35,281 nt of DNA from assembly GCA_043744805.1 (NCBI GenBank), contig JAYTTZ010000069.1, forward strand, positions 1 through 35,281, written 5' to 3'. Every line of letters starts with the position of its first letter. Positions within the stretch are counted from its first letter, which is position 1. This document shows, in pieces, positions 7,171 through 14,624 of the stretch. The notes under the pieces were generated by a model, which saw only the letters and a list, made by a program, of their open reading frames with translations, was not told the origin of the DNA and ran no database searches. This stretch comes from Ga0077536 sp043744805. GTDB lineage: Bacteria; Pseudomonadota; Gammaproteobacteria; Ga0077536. The translations under genes and the position numbers were made by a program.

Positions 7171-7176
7171 CCTCCT
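7171..7176 (-). promoter_or_regulatory. Ribosome binding site that fixes the TTG start of fchA
   Basis: A perfect AGGAGG on the minus strand, 7 nt before TTG 7163-7161. No ATG or GTG in the frame combines a good ribosome site with the right protein length. A -10-like TATACT lies at 7204-7199 on the same strand, without a convincing -35. Confidence 0.65.
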
Positions 7177-7250
7177 GGCTCCAACTGATACCCATGCGAG
7201 TATAGGCACCGTCGTAGCGTGAACGTATCCTCCATTTCGACGGGTCCTGC

Positions 7251-7279
7251 TTGGCAGGGTTTCCGCCCGCGGTTAGTGT
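7251..7279 (+). promoter_or_regulatory. Candidate mtdA promoter
   Basis: TTGGCA (7251-7256), a 17-bp spacer and TAGTGT (7274-7279) on the plus strand. The start would be near 7286, leaving a leader of about 32 nt. The -35 box is good and the -10 box is weak. Confidence 0.4.
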
Positions 7280-7317
7280 GGACCATCCGCCCGAGGACAC
7301 CAGTCGCCCGCCGCCGC

Positions 7318-8184
7318 ATGAAAAAGCTCCTGTTCCTGTTCGATACCGATGCCATCCCCAACACCTTCGACGTGGTGGTGGCCTATGACGGCGGCGCCGA
7401 CCACGTCACGCCCCTCGGTGGCGTGACTCCGGACAACGTCGGCAAGCTGGTGGAAGGTCTCGTCTTCACGCGCCCGCCGGGGGCCAAGAAATCCAGCGCC
7501 ATTTTCGTGACCGGTAGCAACCTGGCCGCAGGCGAGGCCGTATTCAAGGCGGTGCGGCGGCAGTTCTTCGGGCAGTTCCGCGTGTCGGTCATGCTGGACA
7601 GCAACGGCAGCAACACCACGGCCGCTGCAGCCATCGCCCTGCTCTCCCGCGACGTGCCCCTGGCCGGCAAACGCGCGGTGGTCCTCGCCGGGACGGGCCC
7701 GGTTGGGCAGCGCGCCGCGGCGATGCTGGCGCTGAAGGGCGCGAAGGTCACCCTTGCCTCGCGCCTGATGGGCCGCGCGGAGGCCGCCGCGGCAGCCCTG
7801 CGCGAGCGTTTCAAGATCGAACTTGAAGCCGCTGCCACCCCGGACCTTGCCGCCACGGTAGCGTGCCTCGAAGGTGCGCAGATCGTCGTGACCACCGGCG
7901 CCCCCGGCGTTGAACTCCTGCCGGAGTCGGCATGGTCCGGCCATCCAGGCCTCGAAGCCCTCGTCGACGCCAACGCGACCCCGCCGTTCGGCATCGGCGG
8001 CATCGAAATGACCGACAGTGGCATCCTCCGCCACGGCAAACATTGTTACGGCGCGCTCGGCTTCGGCGGCCTCAAACTAGCCCTGCAACGGACCTGCGTG
8101 GCCCGACTCTTCGACTCCAACGATCAACTGCTCGACGCCGCCGAAGTGCTGGAAGCCGCCCAGCCACTGGCGCTGAAGCGTTGA
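7318..8184 (+). CDS. mtdA: NADP-dependent methylene-tetrahydrofolate/tetrahydromethanopterin dehydrogenase (MtdA-type)
   Basis: A 288-residue enzyme, the same length as MtdA of methylotrophs, that oxidises methylene-H4F (and in some organisms methylene-H4MPT) with NADP. The N-terminus MKKLLFLFDTD and the segments FDVVVAYDGGADH (17-29), GVTPDN (35-40), VSVMLDSNGSNTTAAAA (89-105), the Rossmann loop GTGPVG (125-130) and the ASRLMGR segment (147-153) behind it are characteristic. The ATG at 7318 is chosen by family length; the frame is open further upstream without similarity. It is divergent from fchA, and together they would replace bifunctional FolD. Which pterin it uses cannot be read from the sequence. 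Confidence 0.9.
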   Translation: MKKLLFLFDTDAIPNTFDVVVAYDGGADHVTPLGGVTPDNVGKLVEGLVFTRPPGAKKSSAIFVTGSNLAAGEAVFKAVRRQFFGQFRVSVMLDSNGSNTTAAAAIALLSRDVPLAGKRAVVLAGTGPVGQRAAAMLALKGAKVTLASRLMGRAEAAAAALRERFKIELEAAATPDLAATVACLEGAQIVVTTGAPGVELLPESAWSGHPGLEALVDANATPPFGIGGIEMTDSGILRHGKHCYGALGFGGLKLALQRTCVARLFDSNDQLLDAAEVLEAAQPLALKR

Positions 8185-8203
8185 GCTGGACGCAGCAAAC
8201 AGC

Positions 8204-8929
8204 ATGACCCTTTTCGAACAAATCCTGACGGCCAACGACGAGGACCTGCTGAAGATCATCTTCCACGCGGCCACCTCGCGTGAACGCGCCGCCGACGACC
8301 GGCGTTCCCGCGAAATCGCCCGGCACCTCGGCCTCGCCCATGGCCAGCTGATTTGCGCGGTCGGTTTCAACGCCGGCATCAGGGCCCTGACGGACATCAT
8401 CTCCATGCTGGGCTTCCGCACCTACGACCAGCTCGCGATGCAGCGGGATCACTACTTCGTCAACGATATCTACGAACGCCTGAGCATCAAGAACGTGCTT
8501 GCCATCTACGCCAACGCGCGGCGCAGCCCGTGGCTGGAAAACCATCTCCAGACGGTGCTGCAACAGCGCCTTGCGCGGGTGGAGGCCAAGATTGAAGCGT
8601 TGGTGAACCCGCTGGTGATCGAACGCTACAAGAAGGAAATCCGCGCGCTTTACGGCAGTGGGCTGGCGTGGCCAGACTTCGTTGAAACGCGCCTGCGGGA
8701 AGTCCACACGGGATTCCGTGCGTTGCTGGGTGAAGTGCAGCTCATCATCGAGAACCGCATCATTCCAATTGGCGACCTCTTCTTCCGCAGCGACATCCGT
8801 CCGGAAGAAAAGCGGCGCCTCATCCGCCACGGCCTCGTGCCGCGGGGGCTGGTCGAAACCCGTCTACAGGGCACCGACGTCCCGGAAAAGGAACGCCGGG
8901 TGCTGGAAGACCAGCTCAGGCAGCTCTGA
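8204..8929 (+). CDS. Conserved-looking helical protein of unknown function, downstream of mtdA
   Basis: A 241-residue protein that I do not recognise. It has no signal peptide or membrane segment and looks mainly alpha-helical, with many charged residues. The N-terminal half (LFEQILTANDEDLLKIIFH, then RHLGLAHGQLI) could be a helical bundle. A basic stretch RYKKEIRALYG lies near residue 142, and the C-terminus is strongly charged (RPEEKRRLIRHGLVPRG, then PEKERRVLEDQ). There are no cysteines apart from one near residue 50. The start is 19 nt after the mtdA stop on the same strand, so it is probably co-transcribed with mtdA and may serve folate one-carbon metabolism. That link is inference from position only. 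Confidence 0.75.
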   Translation: MTLFEQILTANDEDLLKIIFHAATSRERAADDRRSREIARHLGLAHGQLICAVGFNAGIRALTDIISMLGFRTYDQLAMQRDHYFVNDIYERLSIKNVLAIYANARRSPWLENHLQTVLQQRLARVEAKIEALVNPLVIERYKKEIRALYGSGLAWPDFVETRLREVHTGFRALLGEVQLIIENRIIPIGDLFFRSDIRPEEKRRLIRHGLVPRGLVETRLQGTDVPEKERRVLEDQLRQL

Positions 8930-9029
8930 GCGACCCCTATCCCGACGCCGCCGTCATGGCGCGCGCCGCGCGGTGTGCGTCATCAAATCCCGCGAACGCC
9001 GGCGCGCCATCCCGCGCATCGGCACCCCT

Positions 9030-11399
9030 TCAACCGTGGCGCTCGGCAAGCGCCAGCCAGGTCGCCACCACCGTATCCGGGTTGAGCGAAATGCTGTCGA
9101 TGCCCTGATCCAGCAGCCACGCGGCGAGATCTTCGTGATCCGACGGCCCCTGTCCGCAAATCCCGATGTACTTGCCGGCAGCACGGCACGCCGTGATGGC
9201 GCGGCTCATCAGCGCCTTCACCGCCGGGTTGCGTTCATCGAAGAGGTGCGCCACCAGGCCTGAGTCGCGATCAAGGCCCAGGGTGAGCTGGGTCAGGTCA
9301 TTCGAGCCGATGGAGAAGCCGTCGAAGTACTGCAGGAACTCTTCGGCCAGGAGCGCATTGGACGGCAGTTCGCACATCATGATGATGCGCAGGCCGTTCT
9401 CGCCACGACGCAGGCCAGCGCTGGCGAGGAGATCCATGACCTGGCGGGCTTCGTCGGTCGTGCGTACGAACGGCACCATGACCTCGACGTTGGTCAGGCC
9501 CATGTCGTTGCGAACACGCTTGAGCGCCTCGCATTCCATCTCGAAGCAGGGCCGGAAGTTCTCCGCGATGTAGCGCGAAGCGCCGCGGAAGCCGAGCATC
9601 GGGTTTTCTTCTTCCGGCTCGTAGACGTTGCCCGCCAGCAGGTTGGCGTATTCGTTCGACTTGAAATCCGACAGGCGCACGATCACCGGCTGGGGATTGA
9701 AGGCCGCGGCGATGGTGGAGATGCCTTCGACCAGGCGGGACACGAAGAACTCACGCGGGCTCGGGTAGGCCGCGATCAGCGGCGCGATGCTTTCCTGGAG
9801 ATCGCGTGACAGCTTGGCGTAGTCGACCAGCGCCCGCGGGTGGATGCCAATCATCCGATTGATGATGAACTCCAGCCGTGCGAGGCCGACGCCCCGGTGC
9901 GGCAAGGCCCCGAAGGCAAAGGCGCGGTCCGGGTTGCCGACGTTCATCATGATCTTGACCGGGATTTCCGGCATGGCGTCGAGGTGGATCTCGCGCCGCT
10001 CGAAAGCAATCAGGCCGTCGTAGACGTAGCCCGTGTCGCCTTCAGCGCAGGACACCGTCACCGGCTGGCCGTCCTTGATGTGGGCGGTGGCGTCACCACA
10101 ACCCACGACCGCCGGCACGCCCAGTTCACGCGCGATGATCGCCGCGTGGCAGGTACGGCCACCGCGATTGGTCACGATGGCGGCGGCGCGCTTCATCACC
10201 GGCTCCCAGTCCGGATCGGTCATGTCGGTCACCAGGACGTCGCCGTCCTGCAGGTGCGCCATGTCGCTCACTTCGTTGATGACGCGGGCGACGCCGCTGC
10301 CGACGCGCTGGCCGATGCTGCGGCCTTCGACCAGCACCTTGCCGCGTGCGCCGATCTCGTAGCGCTCCATCACCTGGCCACCGCGGCTCTGGACGGTCTC
10401 GGGGCGGGCCTGCACGACGTACAACTTGCCGTCAATGCCGTCCTTCGCCCACTCGATGTCCATCGGCCGGCCGTAGTGGCGTTCGATGGCAACGGCGAGG
10501 CGCGCCAGTTCCTCGACGTCCTGGTCGTTGATGGAAAAGACGCGGCGTTCGGTGTCGTCGACTTCGCGGGTTTCGACGCTGTGGCCGGTGCTGGCGTCCT
10601 TCGCGTAGTTCATGCGCACGTGCTTGCTGCCGAGGTTGCGCCGGAGGATGGACGGGCGATTCTCGGCGAGGGATTTCTTGTAGACGTAGAACTCGTCCGG
10701 ATTCACCGCGCCCTGCACCACGAGTTCACCCAGGCCGTAACTGGAAGTAATGAACACCACGTCGCGGAAGCCCGATTCCGTATCCAGGGTGAACATCACG
10801 CCGCTCGCGCCAAGGTCGCTGCGTACCATGCGCTGGATGCCGGCGGACAGCGCCACCTTGTGGTGCTCGAACTCGTGGTGGACGCGGTAGGAAATCGCGC
10901 GGTCGTTGTAGAGCGACGCGAACACATCCTTGATGCGGCGGGTCACCTGCTCGAGGCCGGTGACATTGAGATAGGTTTCCTGCTGGCCGGCGAAAGACGC
11001 GGTGGGCAGGTCTTCGGCGGTGGCGGAGGAGCGCACGGCGACGGAGAAACCGGCCGGCGCCGTGGCCGCCATCGCGGCGAAGGCCCTGGCGATGGCCTGG
11101 TCGAAGGCGGGCGGGAGTGGGGTGCTGGCGATCCATTCACGGATTTCGCGACCCGCGGCGGTCAGCGCGCCCACGTCGTCGGTGTTGAGGGCTTCCAGCC
11201 GCTGCTGGATCCGGGCATCCAGGCCGTCCTGCGCCAGGAACTCCCGGAACGCCTCGGCCGTGGTGGCAAACCCGCCGGGCACCCGGACATCGGCCGCGCT
11301 CAAGTGCCGGATCATTTCACCCAGCGAGGCGTTCTTGCCACCGACGCTATCGATGTCGTCGATTCCGATGTGATCAAGGGCAACTATATAATCGGTCAT
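9030..11399 (-). CDS. ppsA: Phosphoenolpyruvate synthase (pyruvate, water dikinase)
   Basis: A 789-residue enzyme that makes PEP from pyruvate with ATP giving AMP and phosphate, for gluconeogenesis. The N-terminal nucleotide-binding domain shows VGGKNASLGEM (19-29) and SVAVRSSATAEDLPTASFAG. The central phosphohistidine domain has GGRTCHAAIIARELGVPA with the catalytic histidine, and the C-terminal PEP/pyruvate domain has MMCELPSNALL and GSNDLTQLTLGLDRDSG and the ICGQGPSDH cysteine loop. The length is normal. The gene is divergent from ppsR, the kinase/phosphorylase that controls it. The gap of about 100 bp between its stop and the convergent gene ending at 8929 holds nothing recognisable. Confidence 0.96.
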   Translation of the reverse strand: MTDYIVALDHIGIDDIDSVGGKNASLGEMIRHLSAADVRVPGGFATTAEAFREFLAQDGLDARIQQRLEALNTDDVGALTAAGREIREWIASTPLPPAFDQAIARAFAAMAATAPAGFSVAVRSSATAEDLPTASFAGQQETYLNVTGLEQVTRRIKDVFASLYNDRAISYRVHHEFEHHKVALSAGIQRMVRSDLGASGVMFTLDTESGFRDVVFITSSYGLGELVVQGAVNPDEFYVYKKSLAENRPSILRRNLGSKHVRMNYAKDASTGHSVETREVDDTERRVFSINDQDVEELARLAVAIERHYGRPMDIEWAKDGIDGKLYVVQARPETVQSRGGQVMERYEIGARGKVLVEGRSIGQRVGSGVARVINEVSDMAHLQDGDVLVTDMTDPDWEPVMKRAAAIVTNRGGRTCHAAIIARELGVPAVVGCGDATAHIKDGQPVTVSCAEGDTGYVYDGLIAFERREIHLDAMPEIPVKIMMNVGNPDRAFAFGALPHRGVGLARLEFIINRMIGIHPRALVDYAKLSRDLQESIAPLIAAYPSPREFFVSRLVEGISTIAAAFNPQPVIVRLSDFKSNEYANLLAGNVYEPEEENPMLGFRGASRYIAENFRPCFEMECEALKRVRNDMGLTNVEVMVPFVRTTDEARQVMDLLASAGLRRGENGLRIIMMCELPSNALLAEEFLQYFDGFSIGSNDLTQLTLGLDRDSGLVAHLFDERNPAVKALMSRAITACRAAGKYIGICGQGPSDHEDLAAWLLDQGIDSISLNPDTVVATWLALAERHG

Positions 11400-11540
11400 T
11401 CAGGCTCACTCATTGGCTGTCCCGCACGAACGCGGCAAAAGGGGCCAGCATTGTAACCGACCCGGGGAGATTGGCTTATCAACGGCAGTCCAGGAAATAA
11501 GCGCAGGGTTTTCTTCGTTTCCGACCGCACGGGGATCACC

Positions 11541-12302
11541 GTGGAGATGCTCGGGCAAACGCTGATGACGCAATTCCCCAACACGGAATTCGTGACCCAG
11601 ACCCTGCCATTCATCACCAACCAGGCCGCCGCCCAGAGCGCAGCGGAGATCATCCTGACGGCCAAGGCAGAGGACGGAGTATCGCCGATCGTCTTCAGCA
11701 CGCTCACTGATCCCACCACGCAATACTTCATCGGCACGGCCTCGGAGCACGTCTTCGACCTCTTCGGCACGTTCATCGAACCCCTTGAAGCCGCCCTGGA
11801 CGAGGAGTCCTCGCACACCGCCGGCCGCATGCACGGCATCCGGGACGTCAGCAGCTACGAACGCCGGATGAGCGCCCTCAACTACACCCTGGCCCACGAC
11901 GACGGGGTCAACCTGCGCGATTTGAGCCAGGCCGACGTGGTCCTGGCCGGGGTTTCCCGCTGCGGCAAGACCCCGACCTGCCTCTACCTTGCCCTCCATT
12001 ACTCGCTCAAGGCCGCCAATTACCCGCTGACGGACGACGATTTCGAGAAACGTGGCCTGCCCGTGAGCCTGATCGGCTGCCGCGACAAGGTCTATGGGCT
12101 CACCATCGTGCCGGAGCAGCTGAGCCGCATCCGCCACGAGCGGCGCCCGCACGGCACTTACTCCAACCTCATCCAGTGCCGCGCCGAAGTTGCCAAGGCC
12201 GAGGCCCTCTTCAAGGCCAGCAACATCCAGTTCCTGGACACCACCACCGTGTCCATCGAGGAAATCGCCGCCACCATCGTGCGCGACAAGGGCCTGCGCT
12301 AA
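11541..12302 (+). CDS. ppsR: PEP synthase regulatory protein (kinase/pyrophosphorylase, DUF299 family)
   Basis: This protein phosphorylates and dephosphorylates PpsA on a threonine next to the catalytic histidine, so it switches PEP synthase off and on. Visible features are ALNYTLAHDDG, the P-loop-like GVSRCGKTPTCLYLAL, AANYPLTDDD, VYGLTIVPEQL and VSIEEIAATIV, all typical of the family. The coordinates given use the GTG at 11541, but conserved N-terminal coding continues upstream in the same frame: RRVFFVSDRTGIT is encoded at about 11502-11540, and the frame is open back to 11457. No ATG, GTG or TTG exists there. An ATC at 11478, 8 nt after GGGGAG, or a lost base are the alternatives. The usual SDGTG motif reads SDRTG. 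Confidence 0.9.
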   Translation: MEMLGQTLMTQFPNTEFVTQTLPFITNQAAAQSAAEIILTAKAEDGVSPIVFSTLTDPTTQYFIGTASEHVFDLFGTFIEPLEAALDEESSHTAGRMHGIRDVSSYERRMSALNYTLAHDDGVNLRDLSQADVVLAGVSRCGKTPTCLYLALHYSLKAANYPLTDDDFEKRGLPVSLIGCRDKVYGLTIVPEQLSRIRHERRPHGTYSNLIQCRAEVAKAEALFKASNIQFLDTTTVSIEEIAATIVRDKGLR

Positions 12303-12304
12303 AC

Positions 12305-13597
12305 ATGCCCAGGCTTCCCACGGTGGCGGGCCAGGCCGTCGCCGTCATGATGGTGTCCTCGTTCTTATCCGGCAGCGGGCTTCTGCCCGATCTGGCTGCA
12401 CTCCCCGGCGCCTGTGCGTGGCTGGCCGGCGCCCTCCTCCTGCGGGGCTTGTCCCGTTTCCAGTGGCTGCAGGCGGCGATCATGTGCGGCCTCGGGCTCA
12501 CCGGCATCCTCATTGCCATCGCCAACGACGACTGGAGCTGGTGGCCGGCATTGCAGAAGGGCAACCACGGGATGCTCGCCATGCTGGCTTCGGTGAGCTT
12601 CCTGCGCCTCATCACGGAAACCGGGATCAGCAACACGCCGCTGCCGCGGGGCCCGCGCGCGGTGCTGCAGACCCTGGCCGCCACCCATCTGTTCGGGGCC
12701 GTCATCAATATCTCGGCGCCGGTGGTGATTGGCGAGCGGATTGCCCAGCAGGGCCGCTTGAGCCCCTTGCAAAGCCAGGCTGTCAGCCGGGCCTTCGTGG
12801 CGGCGTCGATGTGGTCGCCGTTCTTCATCGCCATGGCGCTCATCCTGCAACTGCTGCCGGGCGCGCAGTTCATGGTGATTTCGGCCGCCGGCTTCATCGC
12901 CTCCGGCGTGATGATGGCGTGGTGCTGCTGGTTCCTGCCGCGCGCCCCGGGGGCGGCTGATTTCGTGGGCTTCCCGCTGAGGGTCCAGGCGCTGTGGCCG
13001 CCGGTGCTGCTGAGTGCGTGTGTGCTGGGCGGCCACTGGCTGCTGCCCCGGCTCTCCATCCTGATCCTCATTGAAGGCGCGGCGCTCGGCATGGTGCTGG
13101 CGATGCTGCCGCTGGTGCGCGGTCGCGCCGCGCCCGGCGTGCTGCTCGGCCACCTGCGGGAACGGCTGCCCGGCATGGGCGGTGAGATCGCCATGTTCCT
13201 GGGGGCTGCCGTGATGAGCGCCGGGATCGAGGCCGCCGTGCGCCACGGCCACCTGGCGCTGGCGCCAGCCACCCTGGACGCCACCGGCGCCAGCCTGCTG
13301 ATGCTGGGACTGGTACTGCTCGCCCTCCTCGGCATCCACCCGGTGGCGAGCATTTCCGCGCTTGCCGGGATCTGGGACTTCAAGATGCTCGACGGCAACC
13401 TGCTCGGGATTGTGTTCCTGCTGGTCTGGGGCCTGGGACTGGTGGCGGCGCCGTTCTCGGGGACCAGCATCGTCTTCCAGTCACGGTTTGGCCTGCATTC
13501 GCTTGATCTGCTCAAGCTGAATGGGGGCTATGTCCTGTTTGGCTGTGGCGTGGGTTCGGCCGTGCTGTTCGGCTACCAGTGGTGGCACGGGGCTTGA
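12305..13597 (+). CDS. Multi-pass membrane protein, permease-like
   Basis: A 430-residue hydrophobic protein with about 10-12 membrane segments and short loops. The ATG lies 2 nt after the ppsR stop, so it is co-transcribed with ppsR. Recognisable patterns are SMWSPFFIAMALILQ in the first half and LGIHPVASISALAGI and APFSGTSIVFQSRFGLH in the second half. Broken helices with proline/glycine/serine motifs in each half resemble the two-repeat build of ion-transporter superfamily permeases for organic acids or anions. I do not recognise a specific family and cannot name a substrate. Position beside ppsR hints at carboxylate transport, but this is only inference. Confidence 0.8.
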   Translation: MPRLPTVAGQAVAVMMVSSFLSGSGLLPDLAALPGACAWLAGALLLRGLSRFQWLQAAIMCGLGLTGILIAIANDDWSWWPALQKGNHGMLAMLASVSFLRLITETGISNTPLPRGPRAVLQTLAATHLFGAVINISAPVVIGERIAQQGRLSPLQSQAVSRAFVAASMWSPFFIAMALILQLLPGAQFMVISAAGFIASGVMMAWCCWFLPRAPGAADFVGFPLRVQALWPPVLLSACVLGGHWLLPRLSILILIEGAALGMVLAMLPLVRGRAAPGVLLGHLRERLPGMGGEIAMFLGAAVMSAGIEAAVRHGHLALAPATLDATGASLLMLGLVLLALLGIHPVASISALAGIWDFKMLDGNLLGIVFLLVWGLGLVAAPFSGTSIVFQSRFGLHSLDLLKLNGGYVLFGCGVGSAVLFGYQWWHGA

Positions 13598-13612
13598 GGC
13601 GCCCCGGGACGG

Positions 13613-14455
13613 TCAAAACGGCTTGCCGTACTCCACGCTGAATTCAAGCGCGCCGCGCTCCCAGAAGTCGGCGCGCCATTCGCCCACTGCGGCCGGGATG
13701 GGTTCGCTGAGCGGTCCCGTCACCAGCAGTTGTCCGGCTTTGAGGGTCCAGCCGCGCGCCAGCAGGTCGTTCACCAGCCAGCGGAGCGCCTCGTACTGGC
13801 CACCCATCACGTTGGTCGCCTTGCCCCGCACGACGATGTCTCCGTCGCGCCGCACTTCCACGAAGGTCTCGTTGACGAAGGCCGGCGTAGTGGACGCCAA
13901 GGGCTGCCCCACCACCAGCCGCGCCGGCGCGCCGTTGGCCGCTACCAGATCCTGCACGAGCGGCGGACCCGCATCATCGAAGTGATAGTCCACCAGCACG
14001 ACCACCGGCCGTACGTCGCCCACCGCTGCCGGCAGGTCGTCCGGCGTCCTGACGAGTTCCGTGATGGCCTTCTTGAGCGTGAAACCCAGGGCCGGCGCCA
14101 CCTGCAGGCTGCTCTTCGCCGCGCGCCTGATCCAGCCGCCGGGCTTCAACCACTGGTCCTTCAGCACCGCCGCGCTCACCGGCTGGCTGCCGCGCATCCG
14201 CGCACGACTCAAGGGCGTGGTGAGATCGCTGCGGAAACCCACCAGCGGCGCGGCGATTTCGAGTTCCTTCACCACCAGGCGCTGGATGTAATAGGCGTCA
14301 TCGATCTTGAGCGAGGGTTCGAGCGTGGTGATGGTCGGCATCGGGCGCTTGGCGCGGGTCTGCAACAGCACCACGTCAGCCCAGTTGTCGAGGGTGTTCC
14401 AGGCCAGGACGGGGGCGTGTTGGCACAGCAGGAAAAGCAGGAAAGTAAGGCGCAT
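13613..14455 (-). CDS. Exported protein of the fumarylacetoacetase / 2-keto-4-pentenoate hydratase fold
   Basis: A 280-residue protein. Residues 1-18 (MRLTFLLFLLCQHAPVLA) form a signal peptide with cleavage predicted near A18, so the product is probably periplasmic. The mature part follows the hydratase/FAH pattern: LKIDDAYYIQRLVVKELEIAAP (first half of this segment aligns with the substrate-gating helix), GFRSDLTT (usually GyKvGlT), then a long insertion, PVVVLVDYHFDDAGPPLVQDL, GAPARLVVGQP and the C-terminal SEPIPAAVGEW and FSVEYG. Family members are normally cytoplasmic enzymes of aromatic degradation, so the signal peptide is odd. It converges on the ppsR operon and is divergent from the MmgE operon. 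Confidence 0.7.
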   Translation of the reverse strand: MRLTFLLFLLCQHAPVLAWNTLDNWADVVLLQTRAKRPMPTITTLEPSLKIDDAYYIQRLVVKELEIAAPLVGFRSDLTTPLSRARMRGSQPVSAAVLKDQWLKPGGWIRRAAKSSLQVAPALGFTLKKAITELVRTPDDLPAAVGDVRPVVVLVDYHFDDAGPPLVQDLVAANGAPARLVVGQPLASTTPAFVNETFVEVRRDGDIVVRGKATNVMGGQYEALRWLVNDLLARGWTLKAGQLLVTGPLSEPIPAAVGEWRADFWERGALEFSVEYGKPF

Positions 14456-14509
14456 CAGGAGCTACAGCGGTGATTATGGGTGGGTGCGCCCGCTCGCCCG
14501 GACGCGCCC

Positions 14510-14538
14510 TTGACGCTGCTGGATCGGGCCCGTGTAAT
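14510..14538 (+). promoter_or_regulatory. Promoter of the MmgE/PrpD operon
   Basis: TTGACG (14510-14515), a 17-bp spacer and TGTAAT (14533-14538): five of six bases match in each sigma70 box with ideal spacing. The start would be near 14545, giving a leader of about 80 nt. An inverted repeat CCCGT/ACGGG overlaps the -10 box. Confidence 0.6.
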
Positions 14539-14547
14539 ACGGGCAGT

Positions 14548-14573
14548 CCCGGCAGTCTAACGGACTTGCCGGG
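14548..14573 (+). promoter_or_regulatory. Leader hairpin upstream of the MmgE/PrpD operon
   Basis: CCCGGCAGTC (14548-14557) pairs with GACTTGCCGGG (14563-14573) around a TAACG loop, with a single bulged base. It sits just after the predicted transcription start. There is no T run, so it is not a simple terminator; it may be a leader structure or a protein-binding palindrome. Confidence 0.4.
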
Positions 14574-14624
14574 CTCTGCGCTGACCCGCGCGCCAACGCC
14601 ACGGAACGCGAGCCCCATCGCCGC

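Noticed and set aside
9840..11456. 538-codon open frame on the plus strand
   Set aside because: It is the antisense of ppsA; the translation is low-complexity (Ala/Gly/His/Asp-rich) without any domain, while ppsA on the other strand is complete.
12211..13515. 434-codon open frame on the minus strand
   Set aside because: Antisense of the permease-like gene; highly skewed Pro/Arg/Ser composition and no domain.
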